A DNA stretch of 64,000 bases from Aromatoleum aromaticum EbN1 (GTDB lineage Bacteria > Pseudomonadota > Gammaproteobacteria > Burkholderiales > Rhodocyclaceae), in the NCBI RefSeq assembly GCF_000025965.1, contig NC_006513.1, positions 3,224,001 to 3,288,000 on the forward strand. Reading direction: 5' to 3'. How positions within the stretch are numbered: the first letter of the stretch is position 1; each line of letters starts with the position of its first letter. The notes beneath the pieces are model-generated. The model ran no database searches, was not told the DNA's origin, and worked only from the letters and a program-made list of their open reading frames with translations. Both the position numbers and the translations under genes were made by a program. Of the stretch, positions 1-8,374 are shown in pieces.

Positions 1-1342
1 GCGCTATAAGTCCCTCGAAGAGTTCCTGTCCCATGTAGAACAACGCAATCCCGGTCAGCCCGAGTTCATCCAGGCGGTGGCCGAGGTGATGGAAAGCCTC
101 GTGCCGTTCATCACCGAATATCCGCGTTATGCCGAGCACGGCCTGCTTGACCGCCTCATCGAGCCGGAGCGCGCCATCCAGTTCCGTGTGTCGTGGGTCG
201 ACGACCGCGGCGAAGTCCAGGTCAACCGCGGCTACCGCATCCAGCACAGCTCGGCGATCGGGCCGTTCAAGGGGGGCCTGCGCTTCCATCCGTCGGTGAA
301 CCTGTCGGTGCTGAAATTCCTGGCATTCGAGCAGACGTTCAAGAACGCCTTGACGACGCTGCCGATGGGCGGCGGCAAGGGCGGCTCCGACTTCGATCCG
401 AAAGGGCGCAGCCCCGGCGAGGTGATGCGTTTTTGCCAGAGCTTCATGACCGAACTGTATCGGCATGTCGGCTCGGATACCGATGTGCCGGCGGGTGACA
501 TCGGCGTCGGAGGGCGCGAGATCGGCTTTCTCGCCGGCATGATGAAAAAGCTGTCGAACAAGGCGAGCTGCGTATTCACGGGCAAGGGGCTGAGCTTTGG
601 CGGCTCGCTGATCCGTCCGGAAGCGACCGGTTACGGCATGGTGTATTTCGCCGAGGAGATGCTGCGTCACGTCGGCAAGACGATGGCGGGCATGACGGTC
701 TCGGTCTCGGGCTCGGGCAACGTCGCGCAGTACGGCATCGAGAAGGCGATGGCGCTCGGCGCGAAGGTCATCACCGCGTCCGACTCGAGCGGCACCGTCA
801 TCGACGAGGCGGGTTTCACGCCCGAGAAGCTCGCGGTGCTGATGGACGTCAAGAACGTCCATTACGGTCGCGTCAGCGAATACGCCGAGCGACTCGGTCT
901 GCATTTCGAGCCCGGCAGGCGGCCGTGGCACGTGCCGGTCGACATCGCGTTCCCGTGTGCGACGCAGAACGAGCTCGACGGCGACGACGCCGCGGTGCTC
1001 GTGCGCAACGGCGTCAGTTGCGTCGCCGAGGGCGCGAACATGCCGTCCAATGCGGCTGCCGTGCGCGTGTTCGAGAAGAACGGCGTGCTGTATGCGCCAG
1101 GCAAGGCGAGCAATGCCGGTGGGGTGGCCACTTCCGGCCTCGAGATGAGCCAGAACGCGATGCGCCTGTCGTGGACGCGCGAAGAGGTCGATGGGCGCCT
1201 GCTCGAGATCATGCAGGGGATTCACCACATGTGCCTGCAGTACGGCACCAAGCCCGACGGCTCCGTGAATTACTCCGACGGCGCAAACGTCGCAGGTTTC
1301 GTCAAGGTCGCGGACGCGATGCTTTCTCAGGGCGTCATCTGA
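1..1342 (+). CDS. gdhA: NADP-type glutamate dehydrogenase, 5' end outside window
   Basis: Reversible reductive amination of 2-oxoglutarate to glutamate. The frame is open from base 2, and the residues before the first in-window GTG (77) already match the family N-terminus (YKSLEEFLSHV...), so the true start lies upstream of the window and 77 is not the start. The dinucleotide-independent substrate region shows PMGGGKGGSDFDPKG with the catalytic lysine, followed by the GSGNVAQY nucleotide-binding loop and the C-terminal GFVKVADAML. The visible part is about 447 residues, nearly full length for the roughly 450-residue hexameric bacterial enzyme. Identification is secure; only the first few residues are missing. 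Confidence 0.96.
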   Translation, partial: RYKSLEEFLSHVEQRNPGQPEFIQAVAEVMESLVPFITEYPRYAEHGLLDRLIEPERAIQFRVSWVDDRGEVQVNRGYRIQHSSAIGPFKGGLRFHPSVNLSVLKFLAFEQTFKNALTTLPMGGGKGGSDFDPKGRSPGEVMRFCQSFMTELYRHVGSDTDVPAGDIGVGGREIGFLAGMMKKLSNKASCVFTGKGLSFGGSLIRPEATGYGMVYFAEEMLRHVGKTMAGMTVSVSGSGNVAQYGIEKAMALGAKVITASDSSGTVIDEAGFTPEKLAVLMDVKNVHYGRVSEYAERLGLHFEPGRRPWHVPVDIAFPCATQNELDGDDAAVLVRNGVSCVAEGANMPSNAAAVRVFEKNGVLYAPGKASNAGGVATSGLEMSQNAMRLSWTREEVDGRLLEIMQGIHHMCLQYGTKPDGSVNYSDGANVAGFVKVADAMLSQGVI

Positions 1343-1343
1343 A

Positions 1344-1360
1344 GCCTTCGTAACGAAGGC
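1344..1360 (+). other. Stem-loop after gdhA
   Basis: A 7-bp stem (GCCTTCG / CGAAGGC) with a TAA loop starts two bases after the gdhA stop. No T-tract follows, so it is a 3'-end hairpin or weak terminator rather than a canonical intrinsic terminator. Confidence 0.45.
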
Positions 1361-1522
1361 GGCAACACTCTTCACTCGGAGGCCCGGCCTTCCCGGTGGA
1401 ACGGAAGCAATTCGCGGCTGCGACCGAGCAGACGGCGCCCGGGTTCGACGGCCGGCGCCAGGATCATTACACTCGATGTTTTCGCACAACGTCACCGAAA
1501 CCCGGTTCCCAAGGGGGCAGAC

Positions 1523-2695
1523 ATGAGCGTCATCGAATCCATCCGGCCCCGTCTCGCGAAACTCACCGAGATACGCCGCGACCTCCACGCCCATCCCGAG
1601 CTCGCGTTCGCCGAACACCGTACCGCCGAGCTGATCGCGCGCCATCTGGAGACGGCGGGCATCGAAGTCCACCGCGGGCTCGGCAGGACCGGCGTCGTTG
1701 GTGTCGTGCGCGGCGGGCGCGGCCTGCGGGCGATCGGCCTGCGCGCCGATATCGACGCGTTGCCGATGCAGGAGCGCAACGAGTTCGCCCACCGTTCCGT
1801 GCACGAAGGGTGCATGCACGCGTGCGGGCATGACGGACATGCCACGATGCTGCTCGGGGCGGCCGACGCGCTCGCGGCGCGACGCGACTTCGACGGCACG
1901 GTGTACCTGATTTTCCAGCCTGCCGAGGAGGGCGAAGGGGGCGGACTGGCGATGATCGAGGACGGCCTGTTCGAACGTTTCCCGATGGAGTCCGTTTTCG
2001 GCATGCACAACTGGCCCGGCATGCCCGCCGGACAGTTCGGCGTGCGCAGTGGCCCGGTCATGGCGAGCGCGGACCGTTTCGACATCGACGTGCGCGGCCA
2101 CGGCGCCCATGCGGCGATGCCTCATCTGGGCGCCGACCCGGTGACCGCGGGCGCGGCGCTGGTGCAGGCGATCCAGACCATCGTCAGCCGTACCCTCGAT
2201 CCGATCGACTCGGCGGTGGTTTCCGTCACGCGGTTCAATGCCGGCGAGGCATACAACGTGATTCCCGACCGCGCCCGGTTGTGCGGCACTGTGCGCGCCT
2301 TCAGCGAAACCGTTCAGGACCGGATCGAATCGGGGCTGCAGCGCATCTGCGACGGCGTCGCCGCGGCGTTCGATGTCGAGGTTACGCTGGATTACCGCCG
2401 CGGCTATCCGCCGACGATAAACAGCGCGGCGGAAGCTGCCATGTGTGCGGAAGTTGCGAGCGAACTGGTCGGCTCGGTGAATGTCGCGACCGACGCGCGC
2501 CCGAGCATGGGGGCCGAGGACTTCGCGTACTTCCTGCAGCGCAAGCCCGGCTGCTATGTCTGGATCGGCAACGGGGAGGGCGAGGGCGGGTGCATGCTGC
2601 ACAATCCGACTTACGACTTCAACGACGACATCATCGCGACGGGCGTCGCGTACTGGGTCGAACTGGTGCGCAAGGTGCTGGCTCCGGCGCGATGA
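1523..2695 (+). CDS. M20 family amidohydrolase (hippurate/N-acyl amino acid hydrolase type)
   Basis: Zinc-dependent peptidase-family hydrolase expected to cleave N-acylated amino acids in the cytoplasm. It is 390 residues, the usual length. Motifs in order are GLRADIDALPM near residue 75, HACGHDGHATMLLGAA near 100 with metal-ligand histidines, FQPAEEGEGGG with the catalytic glutamates near 135, the GHGAHAAMPHLGADP dimerisation/lid segment near 195, and MGAEDFAYF near 330. A purine-rich GGGGGCAGAC precedes the ATG. The true substrate (hippurate, indole-acetyl amino acid, other) cannot be told from sequence. Its stop lies 28 bp before the permease start, so the two are probably co-transcribed. 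Confidence 0.9.
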   Translation: MSVIESIRPRLAKLTEIRRDLHAHPELAFAEHRTAELIARHLETAGIEVHRGLGRTGVVGVVRGGRGLRAIGLRADIDALPMQERNEFAHRSVHEGCMHACGHDGHATMLLGAADALAARRDFDGTVYLIFQPAEEGEGGGLAMIEDGLFERFPMESVFGMHNWPGMPAGQFGVRSGPVMASADRFDIDVRGHGAHAAMPHLGADPVTAGAALVQAIQTIVSRTLDPIDSAVVSVTRFNAGEAYNVIPDRARLCGTVRAFSETVQDRIESGLQRICDGVAAAFDVEVTLDYRRGYPPTINSAAEAAMCAEVASELVGSVNVATDARPSMGAEDFAYFLQRKPGCYVWIGNGEGEGGCMLHNPTYDFNDDIIATGVAYWVELVRKVLAPAR

Positions 2696-2723
2696 GCGGG
2701 CGCGACAGGACTCTCCGCTCGAC

Positions 2724-5219
2724 ATGAAAACCGTCCGGCTCGCGTGGCGCATGATGTTGCGCGACCTGCGCGCGGGCGAGCTGCTCCTGCTCGGCATCGC
2801 CATCGTCATCGCGGTGGCGAGCCTGACGAGCGTGGGTTTCCTTGCCGACCGCGTGTCACGCGGGCTGGACCGCGAAGCGAACCAGCTGCTCGGGGGCGAC
2901 CTGTTGCTGCGTGCCGACCGGCCGTGGGACCGGCAATTTGCGGACGAAGCACGGCGGCGCGGCCTGCGGACCGCCGAGACGGTGGTATTCACCAGCATGG
3001 TGAGCACGGCAGAGGCGGCCCAGCTTGCCGGCGTCAAGGCGGTCGAGGCGGACTATCCGCTGCGCGGCAGCGTGCGCGTCGCGCCCGGTCCTAACCGGCC
3101 GGATGCGGTCGCCGAACGAATGCCGCAGCATGGCGAAGTCTGGCTCGACGAACGACTTTTCGCCGCGCTCGGCGTCGCCGTCGGCGACAAGGTCGGACTC
3201 GGGCAGCTCGAGTTCCTGGTTGGGGCCATGGTGACGTTCGAGTCTGACCGCGGCGCGAATTTCTTCAGCCTGCTGCCGCGCGCGATCTTCAATGCCGCTG
3301 ACCTGCCCGCAACGGGCCTGTTGATCGCCGGCAGCCGCGCGAGGTGGCGGCTGCACCTGGCGGGCGAGCCGGAGGCCGTCGCGGGTTTCGAACGCTGGGC
3401 GCAGCAGCGGCTCGGGCGCGGTCAGGAGGTCGAAAGCATCGAGAATGCGCGCCCCGAGGTGCGCGGTGCGCTCGACCAGGCGCAGCGCTTCCTGCGGCTC
3501 GCGGCGCTCCTCGCGGTGATCCTCGCCGCGGTCGCAGTCGGCCTCGCGGCGCGCCGCTTCATGCAGCGTCATCTCGATGGCTGCGCGGTGATGCGCTGCC
3601 TCGGCGCGGGCCAGGCGCAGGTGTTGTGGATCGTCATCGGCGAGTTCGTGTTCTTCGGGCTCGTCGCGGCGACGCTCGGCGGTGCGGCCGGGTGGGCGGT
3701 GCAGTTCGGGCTTGCGGCGGTGCTCGCCGAAGTGATGGAGGCGGAGCTGCCAGCGCCGTCGCTGCTGCCGTTTGCGCATGGCGTGGCGGTCGGCATGGTG
3801 CTGCTGGTCGGCTTCGTGCTGCCGCAACTGCTGCGGCTCGGGAACGTATCAACCGTGCGGGTGCTGCGGCGCGAAATGGGCGCGGTCGAGCCGGTCAGCG
3901 GGCTCGCCTGGGCGTGCGGGGCCGGCGCGCTGCTCGCGATCATTTTCTGGATCGCCGGCGACCTGAAGCTCGGCGCGACAGTCGCGGCCGGCTTTGCGGC
4001 GGCGCTCGGCCTGTTTGCGCTCGCAGCCTGGGGCGTACTGCATGCGATTGCCGGGTCCAGGGGCCGCCGCACGATCCGCCAGGGGGGCTGGCGCTACGGC
4101 CTCGCGTCGCTCGCGCGACGGATGACGGGCAGCGTGATCCAGGCGACCGCACTCGGGCTCGGGATGACAGCGCTTCTGCTGCTGACGCTGGTGCGTACCG
4201 ATCTGCTCGAGAACTGGCGCGGGATGACGCCGCCGGACGCGCCGAACCGCTTCATCATCAACATCCAGCCCGATCAGCGCGAACCGCTCGCAGCGTTCTT
4301 CGTGGACCACGGACTCGTTGCCCCCGACATCATGCCGATGATCCGCGGCCGCCTGGTCGCGATCAACGACCGGCCGGTCGACCCGGACGATTTCGTCGAT
4401 CAGCGCACGAAACGGCTCGCCGAACGGGAATTCAACCTGAGCTACGGCGCCATGCTTCCCGACGGAAATCGGGTCGCGGACGGACGCTGGCACGGCGATC
4501 AGCGCGAACCTCAGTTCTCGGTCGAGAAAGGCCTCGCGCAGACTTTCGCGTTGCAGATCGGCGACCGCGTGCGCTTCGATATTGCCGGACGTCTCGTCGA
4601 GGCACCGATCACGAGCGTGCGCGAGCTCGATTGGAATTCGATGCGCGTCAATTTCTTTTTCATCGCCGCGCCCGGCATGCTCGAAGCCGATCCGGCGAGC
4701 CTGATCACGAGCTTTCGTCTGCCGCTTGAAAGCCACGCGTTCACGGCCGCGCTGGTGGCCCGCTTCCCGAACCTGTCCGTCATCGACGTCGGCGCAGTCA
4801 TCGAGCAGGTCCGCTCGATGACCGACAAGCTGGTGCTGATCGTGCAGTTCGTGTTCGGCTTCGCGGTGCTGGCAGGGTTCGTCGTGCTGTACGCGGCGCT
4901 GCAATCGACGCACGACGAGCGCGATTACGAACTCGCGGTGCTGCGCACGCTCGGGGCGCGCAACCGCCAGGTGCGCGACGCGCTGCTCGCCGAATTTCTC
5001 GTGCTCGGCGGCGTCGCCGGGGCGCTCGCCGGTGTCGGTGCGACGGTGATCGGCTGGGCGCTTGCGCATTACGTGTTCAAGATGACGTATGTGCCGGCGC
5101 CGTGGCCGACCTTGCTCGCGATCGTCATCGGCGCGGTCGGTGTCGTCGCCGGGGGCTGGTTCGGCACGCGCAAGCTGCTCGCGCGCCCGCCGCTCGCGAG
5201 CCTGCGGGCAGCGGGGTGA
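2724..5219 (+). CDS. FtsX-like ABC transporter permease (YbbP type)
   Basis: Inner-membrane permease of the MacB/FtsX class, likely part of a lipoprotein- or lipid-related ABC exporter. From the ATG at 2724 it is 831 residues. The N-terminus MKTVRLAWRMMLRDLRAGEL precedes the first membrane segment. A large periplasmic domain follows, then a central block of membrane helices (about residues 255-330 and 400-465), a second periplasmic domain, and three C-terminal helices near 710-820, giving the duplicated FtsX architecture. An in-frame extension upstream to 2481 runs through the amidohydrolase and is not used. No ATPase gene is adjacent, so its nucleotide-binding partner must be encoded elsewhere. 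Confidence 0.88.
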   Translation: MKTVRLAWRMMLRDLRAGELLLLGIAIVIAVASLTSVGFLADRVSRGLDREANQLLGGDLLLRADRPWDRQFADEARRRGLRTAETVVFTSMVSTAEAAQLAGVKAVEADYPLRGSVRVAPGPNRPDAVAERMPQHGEVWLDERLFAALGVAVGDKVGLGQLEFLVGAMVTFESDRGANFFSLLPRAIFNAADLPATGLLIAGSRARWRLHLAGEPEAVAGFERWAQQRLGRGQEVESIENARPEVRGALDQAQRFLRLAALLAVILAAVAVGLAARRFMQRHLDGCAVMRCLGAGQAQVLWIVIGEFVFFGLVAATLGGAAGWAVQFGLAAVLAEVMEAELPAPSLLPFAHGVAVGMVLLVGFVLPQLLRLGNVSTVRVLRREMGAVEPVSGLAWACGAGALLAIIFWIAGDLKLGATVAAGFAAALGLFALAAWGVLHAIAGSRGRRTIRQGGWRYGLASLARRMTGSVIQATALGLGMTALLLLTLVRTDLLENWRGMTPPDAPNRFIINIQPDQREPLAAFFVDHGLVAPDIMPMIRGRLVAINDRPVDPDDFVDQRTKRLAEREFNLSYGAMLPDGNRVADGRWHGDQREPQFSVEKGLAQTFALQIGDRVRFDIAGRLVEAPITSVRELDWNSMRVNFFFIAAPGMLEADPASLITSFRLPLESHAFTAALVARFPNLSVIDVGAVIEQVRSMTDKLVLIVQFVFGFAVLAGFVVLYAALQSTHDERDYELAVLRTLGARNRQVRDALLAEFLVLGGVAGALAGVGATVIGWALAHYVFKMTYVPAPWPTLLAIVIGAVGVVAGGWFGTRKLLARPPLASLRAAG

Positions 5220-5381
5220 TGGCGGCGCGGACCGCCGGCATCCGTGCGACGTCGCGGCCGACTGTGTGCCGCAGTCCGGTGCCTCCGGCCGGTTGCCCCG
5301 CCACGGTAATTGCAATCGGGCGAGGCGCGCCGAATCATCGTCGCTATAATCCGGCACGATTTCGAACGGAGTGGGCTGCGG

Positions 5382-6587
5382 ATGCCTGAATACATGCTGG
5401 CCGGGCTGGTGGCCGGACTGATCGTGATCGTCGTCTGGCTGGCGTGGCGCATGCGTCGGCTCGAACAGGATCTCCCCGACGTGCTCGTCGGCGAAGTCGG
5501 CGCCGCGCTCGCCGGACAGCATCGCGCGATGCTCGGCGACCTGCACGACGGTCTCGCGCGCCAGGCCGACCGGCTGGCGGAACATGCGCGCGCCGACCGC
5601 GACCTGCTGCAGCGCGGCCTTGCGGGCGCCTCGGGCCAGCTCGCCGCGAGCATCGAAGCAATGACGCGCAGCGTCGATCGTCGTCTCGAAACCCTGTCCG
5701 GCCACGTCAACGAGCGCCTCGACGAAGGTTTTCGCAAGACCAACGAGACGTTCACGAACGTCATGGCCAGGCTCGCGACGATCGACGAGGCGCAGAAAAA
5801 GATCGACGGCCTGACCACGAACGTCGTCAGCCTGCAGGAACTGCTCGGCGACAAGCGCGCGCGCGGGGCATTCGGCGAGGTGCAGCTCGAGGCCCTGGTG
5901 CGGAACATGCTGCCGCCCGATTCCTACGAATTCCAGCACACGCTGCCGAACAACACGCGTGTCGATTGCGCGCTGCGCCTGCCCGAGCCGACTGGCCTTG
6001 TCGGCGTCGATTCGAAGTTTCCGCTCGAAAACTACCACCGTATGGTCGGCCAAGGCGTTTCCGACATCGACCGCAAGCTCGCGCAGACGGCATTCCGCGC
6101 GGATATCAGGCGCCATGTGGACGCGATCGCGTCGAAATACATCATCTCCGACGTGACTTCCGACGGCGCGGTGATGTTCGTGCCCGCCGAGGCCGTGTTC
6201 GCGGAGATCCATGCCCATCATCCGGAGGTCGTGGCCTACGCGCAGGGGCGCCGGATATGGATCGTGTCGCCGACCACGCTGATGGCCGTGCTGAACACTG
6301 CGCGCGCGGTATTGAAGGACGTCGAGACGCGCAAGCAGGTGCACGTCATCAAGGATGCGCTCGGCAAGCTGGCGAAGGACTTTGCGCGCTTCGACGAACG
6401 CATGAATGCGCTCGTGCGTCACATCGAGCAGGCAAGCAAGGATGTTCAGGACGTGCAGGTCAGCTCACGCAAGATCACCGCGCATTTCCAGAAGATCGAG
6501 TCGGCGCAGCTCGACCAGGGTGCCAGCGACGAACTGGTTCCGGTGATGGTGGCGCCCGCGAGGCGGGCAGAAGGCGGTGCGGGCTGA
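5382..6587 (+). CDS. rmuC: DNA recombination protein RmuC
   Basis: RmuC-family protein, 401 residues from the ATG at 5382. The family limits recombination at inverted repeats and carries a PD-(D/E)xK-like core. One N-terminal membrane segment (residues about 4-22) is followed by a long coiled coil (about 60-150) and the conserved RmuC domain (about 165-350), including GVDSKFPLENYHRM and YIISDVTSDGAVMFVP. An ATG-less extension to 5310 is unsupported. A TATAAT hexamer lies at 5345-5350 but has no good -35 at normal spacing. The gene converges on moaA, the stops being 33 bp apart. Confidence 0.92.
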   Translation: MPEYMLAGLVAGLIVIVVWLAWRMRRLEQDLPDVLVGEVGAALAGQHRAMLGDLHDGLARQADRLAEHARADRDLLQRGLAGASGQLAASIEAMTRSVDRRLETLSGHVNERLDEGFRKTNETFTNVMARLATIDEAQKKIDGLTTNVVSLQELLGDKRARGAFGEVQLEALVRNMLPPDSYEFQHTLPNNTRVDCALRLPEPTGLVGVDSKFPLENYHRMVGQGVSDIDRKLAQTAFRADIRRHVDAIASKYIISDVTSDGAVMFVPAEAVFAEIHAHHPEVVAYAQGRRIWIVSPTTLMAVLNTARAVLKDVETRKQVHVIKDALGKLAKDFARFDERMNALVRHIEQASKDVQDVQVSSRKITAHFQKIESAQLDQGASDELVPVMVAPARRAEGGAG

Positions 6588-6620
6588 CGGGGAGATGGGT
6601 ATGCGTGTCGCCGGTGTGGC

Positions 6621-7700
6621 TCAGCCGCCGATGTAGGACATCTCGATCTTGCGCAGTCCGGCGGTGTTCGCGGTGCGGATTTCCGAGTAGCGGTCTTCCC
6701 GGTTGTGCCACACGCCGGCGATCGTCTGGTCCAGCTCGGCATCGGAGACGCCCGCGCGCAGCATGTCGCGCAGATCGTGGCCGGTCTGCGCGAACAGGCA
6801 GGTATAGAGTTTTCCTTCGGTCGACAGCCGGATGCGCGAGCAGGTCGAGCAGAACGCCTGCGTCACCGACGAGATGACGCCGATCTCGCCGGCGCCGTCG
6901 CGATAGCGCCAGCGCTCGGCGACTTCGCCGGTGTAGTTGGGATCGACCTGTTCGAGCGGAAAGACCTGGTCGATGCGTTGGATGATTTCACGCGACGGCA
7001 CGACCGAATCCAGCTTCCAGCCGTTCGAGCTGCCGACGTCCATGAACTCGATGAAGCGCAGGATGTGGCCGCTGCCGCGGAAATGACGTGCCATGTCGAG
7101 GATGCCCTGATCATTGACGCCACGCTTGACGACCATGTTCACCTTGATCGGTCCGAGCCCTGCGTCCTTTGCCGCGGCGATGCCTTCGAGCACCGCCGCG
7201 ACCGGGAAATCGGCATCGTTCATGAGCCGGAAAGTCGGGTCGTCGATCGCGTCGAGGCTGATCGTCACGCGATCGAGGCCTGCGTCCTTCAAGGTACGCG
7301 CCATTTTCGGCAGCAGCACGCCGTTGGTCGTGAGCGTCAGTTCGACGTCGGGAATCTGCGCCAGCATTTCGATGAGGTTCTCGACATGCTTGCGCAGCAG
7401 CGGCTCGCCGCCGGTGATGCGGATCTTGCGCACGCCGCGTGTTGCAAAGCGGCGGGCGATCCGGGTGATTTCCTCGAACGACAGCAATTCCTTGCGCGGC
7501 AGGAACGGGTAGTCCGCCCCGAACACCGAGCGCGGCATGCAGTAGATGCAGCGGAAATTGCAGCGGTCGGTGACGGAAATCCTGAGATCCTGCACTGCCC
7601 GGTCCCGGCGATCCTTCAGTGGGCCGTCCGTGGGATAGGCGGTGCCGGCGACGGCTTGCAAGGCGGTCGAAGGATCGGGCTGGATCGGGATGATTTTCAT
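6621..7700 (-). CDS. moaA: GTP 3',8-cyclase MoaA (molybdenum cofactor)
   Basis: Radical-SAM enzyme that converts GTP to 3',8-cyclo-GTP, the first step of molybdopterin synthesis. It is 359 residues. The SAM-cluster motif CNFRCIYC has cysteines 47, 51 and 54; [13 protein letters not shown] binds SAM. The second-cluster cysteines lie in [20 protein letters not shown], and the protein ends in the family's diglycine (YIGG). All catalytic features are present. It stands alone here, with no other moa gene beside it. The 286-bp stretch upstream to the next gene shows no molybdenum-cofactor riboswitch that I can recognise. Confidence 0.96.
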   Translation of the reverse strand: MKIIPIQPDPSTALQAVAGTAYPTDGPLKDRRDRAVQDLRISVTDRCNFRCIYCMPRSVFGADYPFLPRKELLSFEEITRIARRFATRGVRKIRITGGEPLLRKHVENLIEMLAQIPDVELTLTTNGVLLPKMARTLKDAGLDRVTISLDAIDDPTFRLMNDADFPVAAVLEGIAAAKDAGLGPIKVNMVVKRGVNDQGILDMARHFRGSGHILRFIEFMDVGSSNGWKLDSVVPSREIIQRIDQVFPLEQVDPNYTGEVAERWRYRDGAGEIGVISSVTQAFCSTCSRIRLSTEGKLYTCLFAQTGHDLRDMLRAGVSDAELDQTIAGVWHNREDRYSEIRTANTAGLRKIEMSYIGG

Positions 7701-7986
7701 GTAAGGCGGTTCGCTGAGAGCTTTTGGCGATTATTGGACGCCGGGCCTGCGGATTCCTTGTCCTGGAGCAAGCAGCCAGGATGGCAGCCAATGGCTTTGT
7801 TCATTATCGGCAGCATCGACAGGGCGCGCAAGGCGCGCGATCCGCTGCCTGAATCCATCGTGTTCCTTCGGCCTGCGCACTGTGTCACGACAGCTTGCTG
7901 GTCTCGGTGGTTCGGAATCGGCTTGTCGGATATAAAAACGAATTCTGGATTTCAACGGCTGTACGAGGCCGGATGGAGTGGTTCCG

Positions 7987-8271
7987 ATGAGGGGAAGAGT
8001 CACCGAGACGCCTACCGAAGTGCTTTACGAGCGGTTTCCGCATCTGCGAAAAATCGACCTGGTATGGGGAAGCCCGGAGTGTCGGAAGTTCCTTTTCATG
8101 CTGATGACCGACACGCGCGGCGGTACCCGACAGGGGTTTCCGCGCGAACACGGCGCAACGATCATGTCGCTGCTTCTCGAGCACGACCGGCGTTTTCCAC
8201 AGTTCGAAAACGAGATCAGCCCCAACAATCACCGCTGGGGGAACGACGTGCGGCGCAGGGATTATGGTTGA
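7987..8271 (+). CDS. Small conserved hypothetical protein, 94 residues
   Basis: I do not recognise the family. The ATG at 7987 is preferred over the GTG at 7978 because GGAG sits about 8 bases before it. The protein is charged and soluble, with RKIDLVWGSPECRKFLFMLM as a likely core strand-helix unit and an Arg/Asn-rich tail (SPNNHRWGNDVRRRDY); no signal peptide or membrane segment is seen. It has its own intrinsic terminator 40 bp downstream, which supports a real monocistronic gene. A TATAAA hexamer lies at 7931-7936 in the upstream region. Confidence 0.7.
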   Translation: MRGRVTETPTEVLYERFPHLRKIDLVWGSPECRKFLFMLMTDTRGGTRQGFPREHGATIMSLLLEHDRRFPQFENEISPNNHRWGNDVRRRDYG

Positions 8272-8310
8272 TCGGCGGCTTGCCGTTCGGGCGGATTGAA
8301 GGGGATCATG

Positions 8311-8356
8311 ACGGGAGCTTCGGGCAGGTGGGCCCGAAGCTCCCGTTTCATTTCGG
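8311..8356 (+). terminator. Intrinsic terminator of the 94-residue gene
   Basis: A perfect 15-bp stem (8311-8325 with 8332-8346) closes a 6-base AGGTGG loop and is followed by TTCATTT. It separates the small gene from the Lon-type gene starting at 8375. Confidence 0.85.
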
Positions 8357-8374
8357 CATCTGGAGAACGACGAT

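Noticed and set aside
2481-2723. Extended N-terminus for the FtsX-type permease
   Set aside because: It overlaps the amidohydrolase 3' end in another frame and looks like low-quality Arg/Ser-rich shadow sequence; the family N-terminus starts at 2724.
5310-5350. Full promoter for rmuC
   Set aside because: TATAAT (5345-5350) is good, but the nearest TTGCAA (5310-5315) is 29 bp away, too far for a normal spacer.
3849-6422. Long antisense frame of 857 codons opposite the permease and rmuC
   Set aside because: High-GC shadow frame; it lacks any domain pattern and overlaps two well-supported genes.
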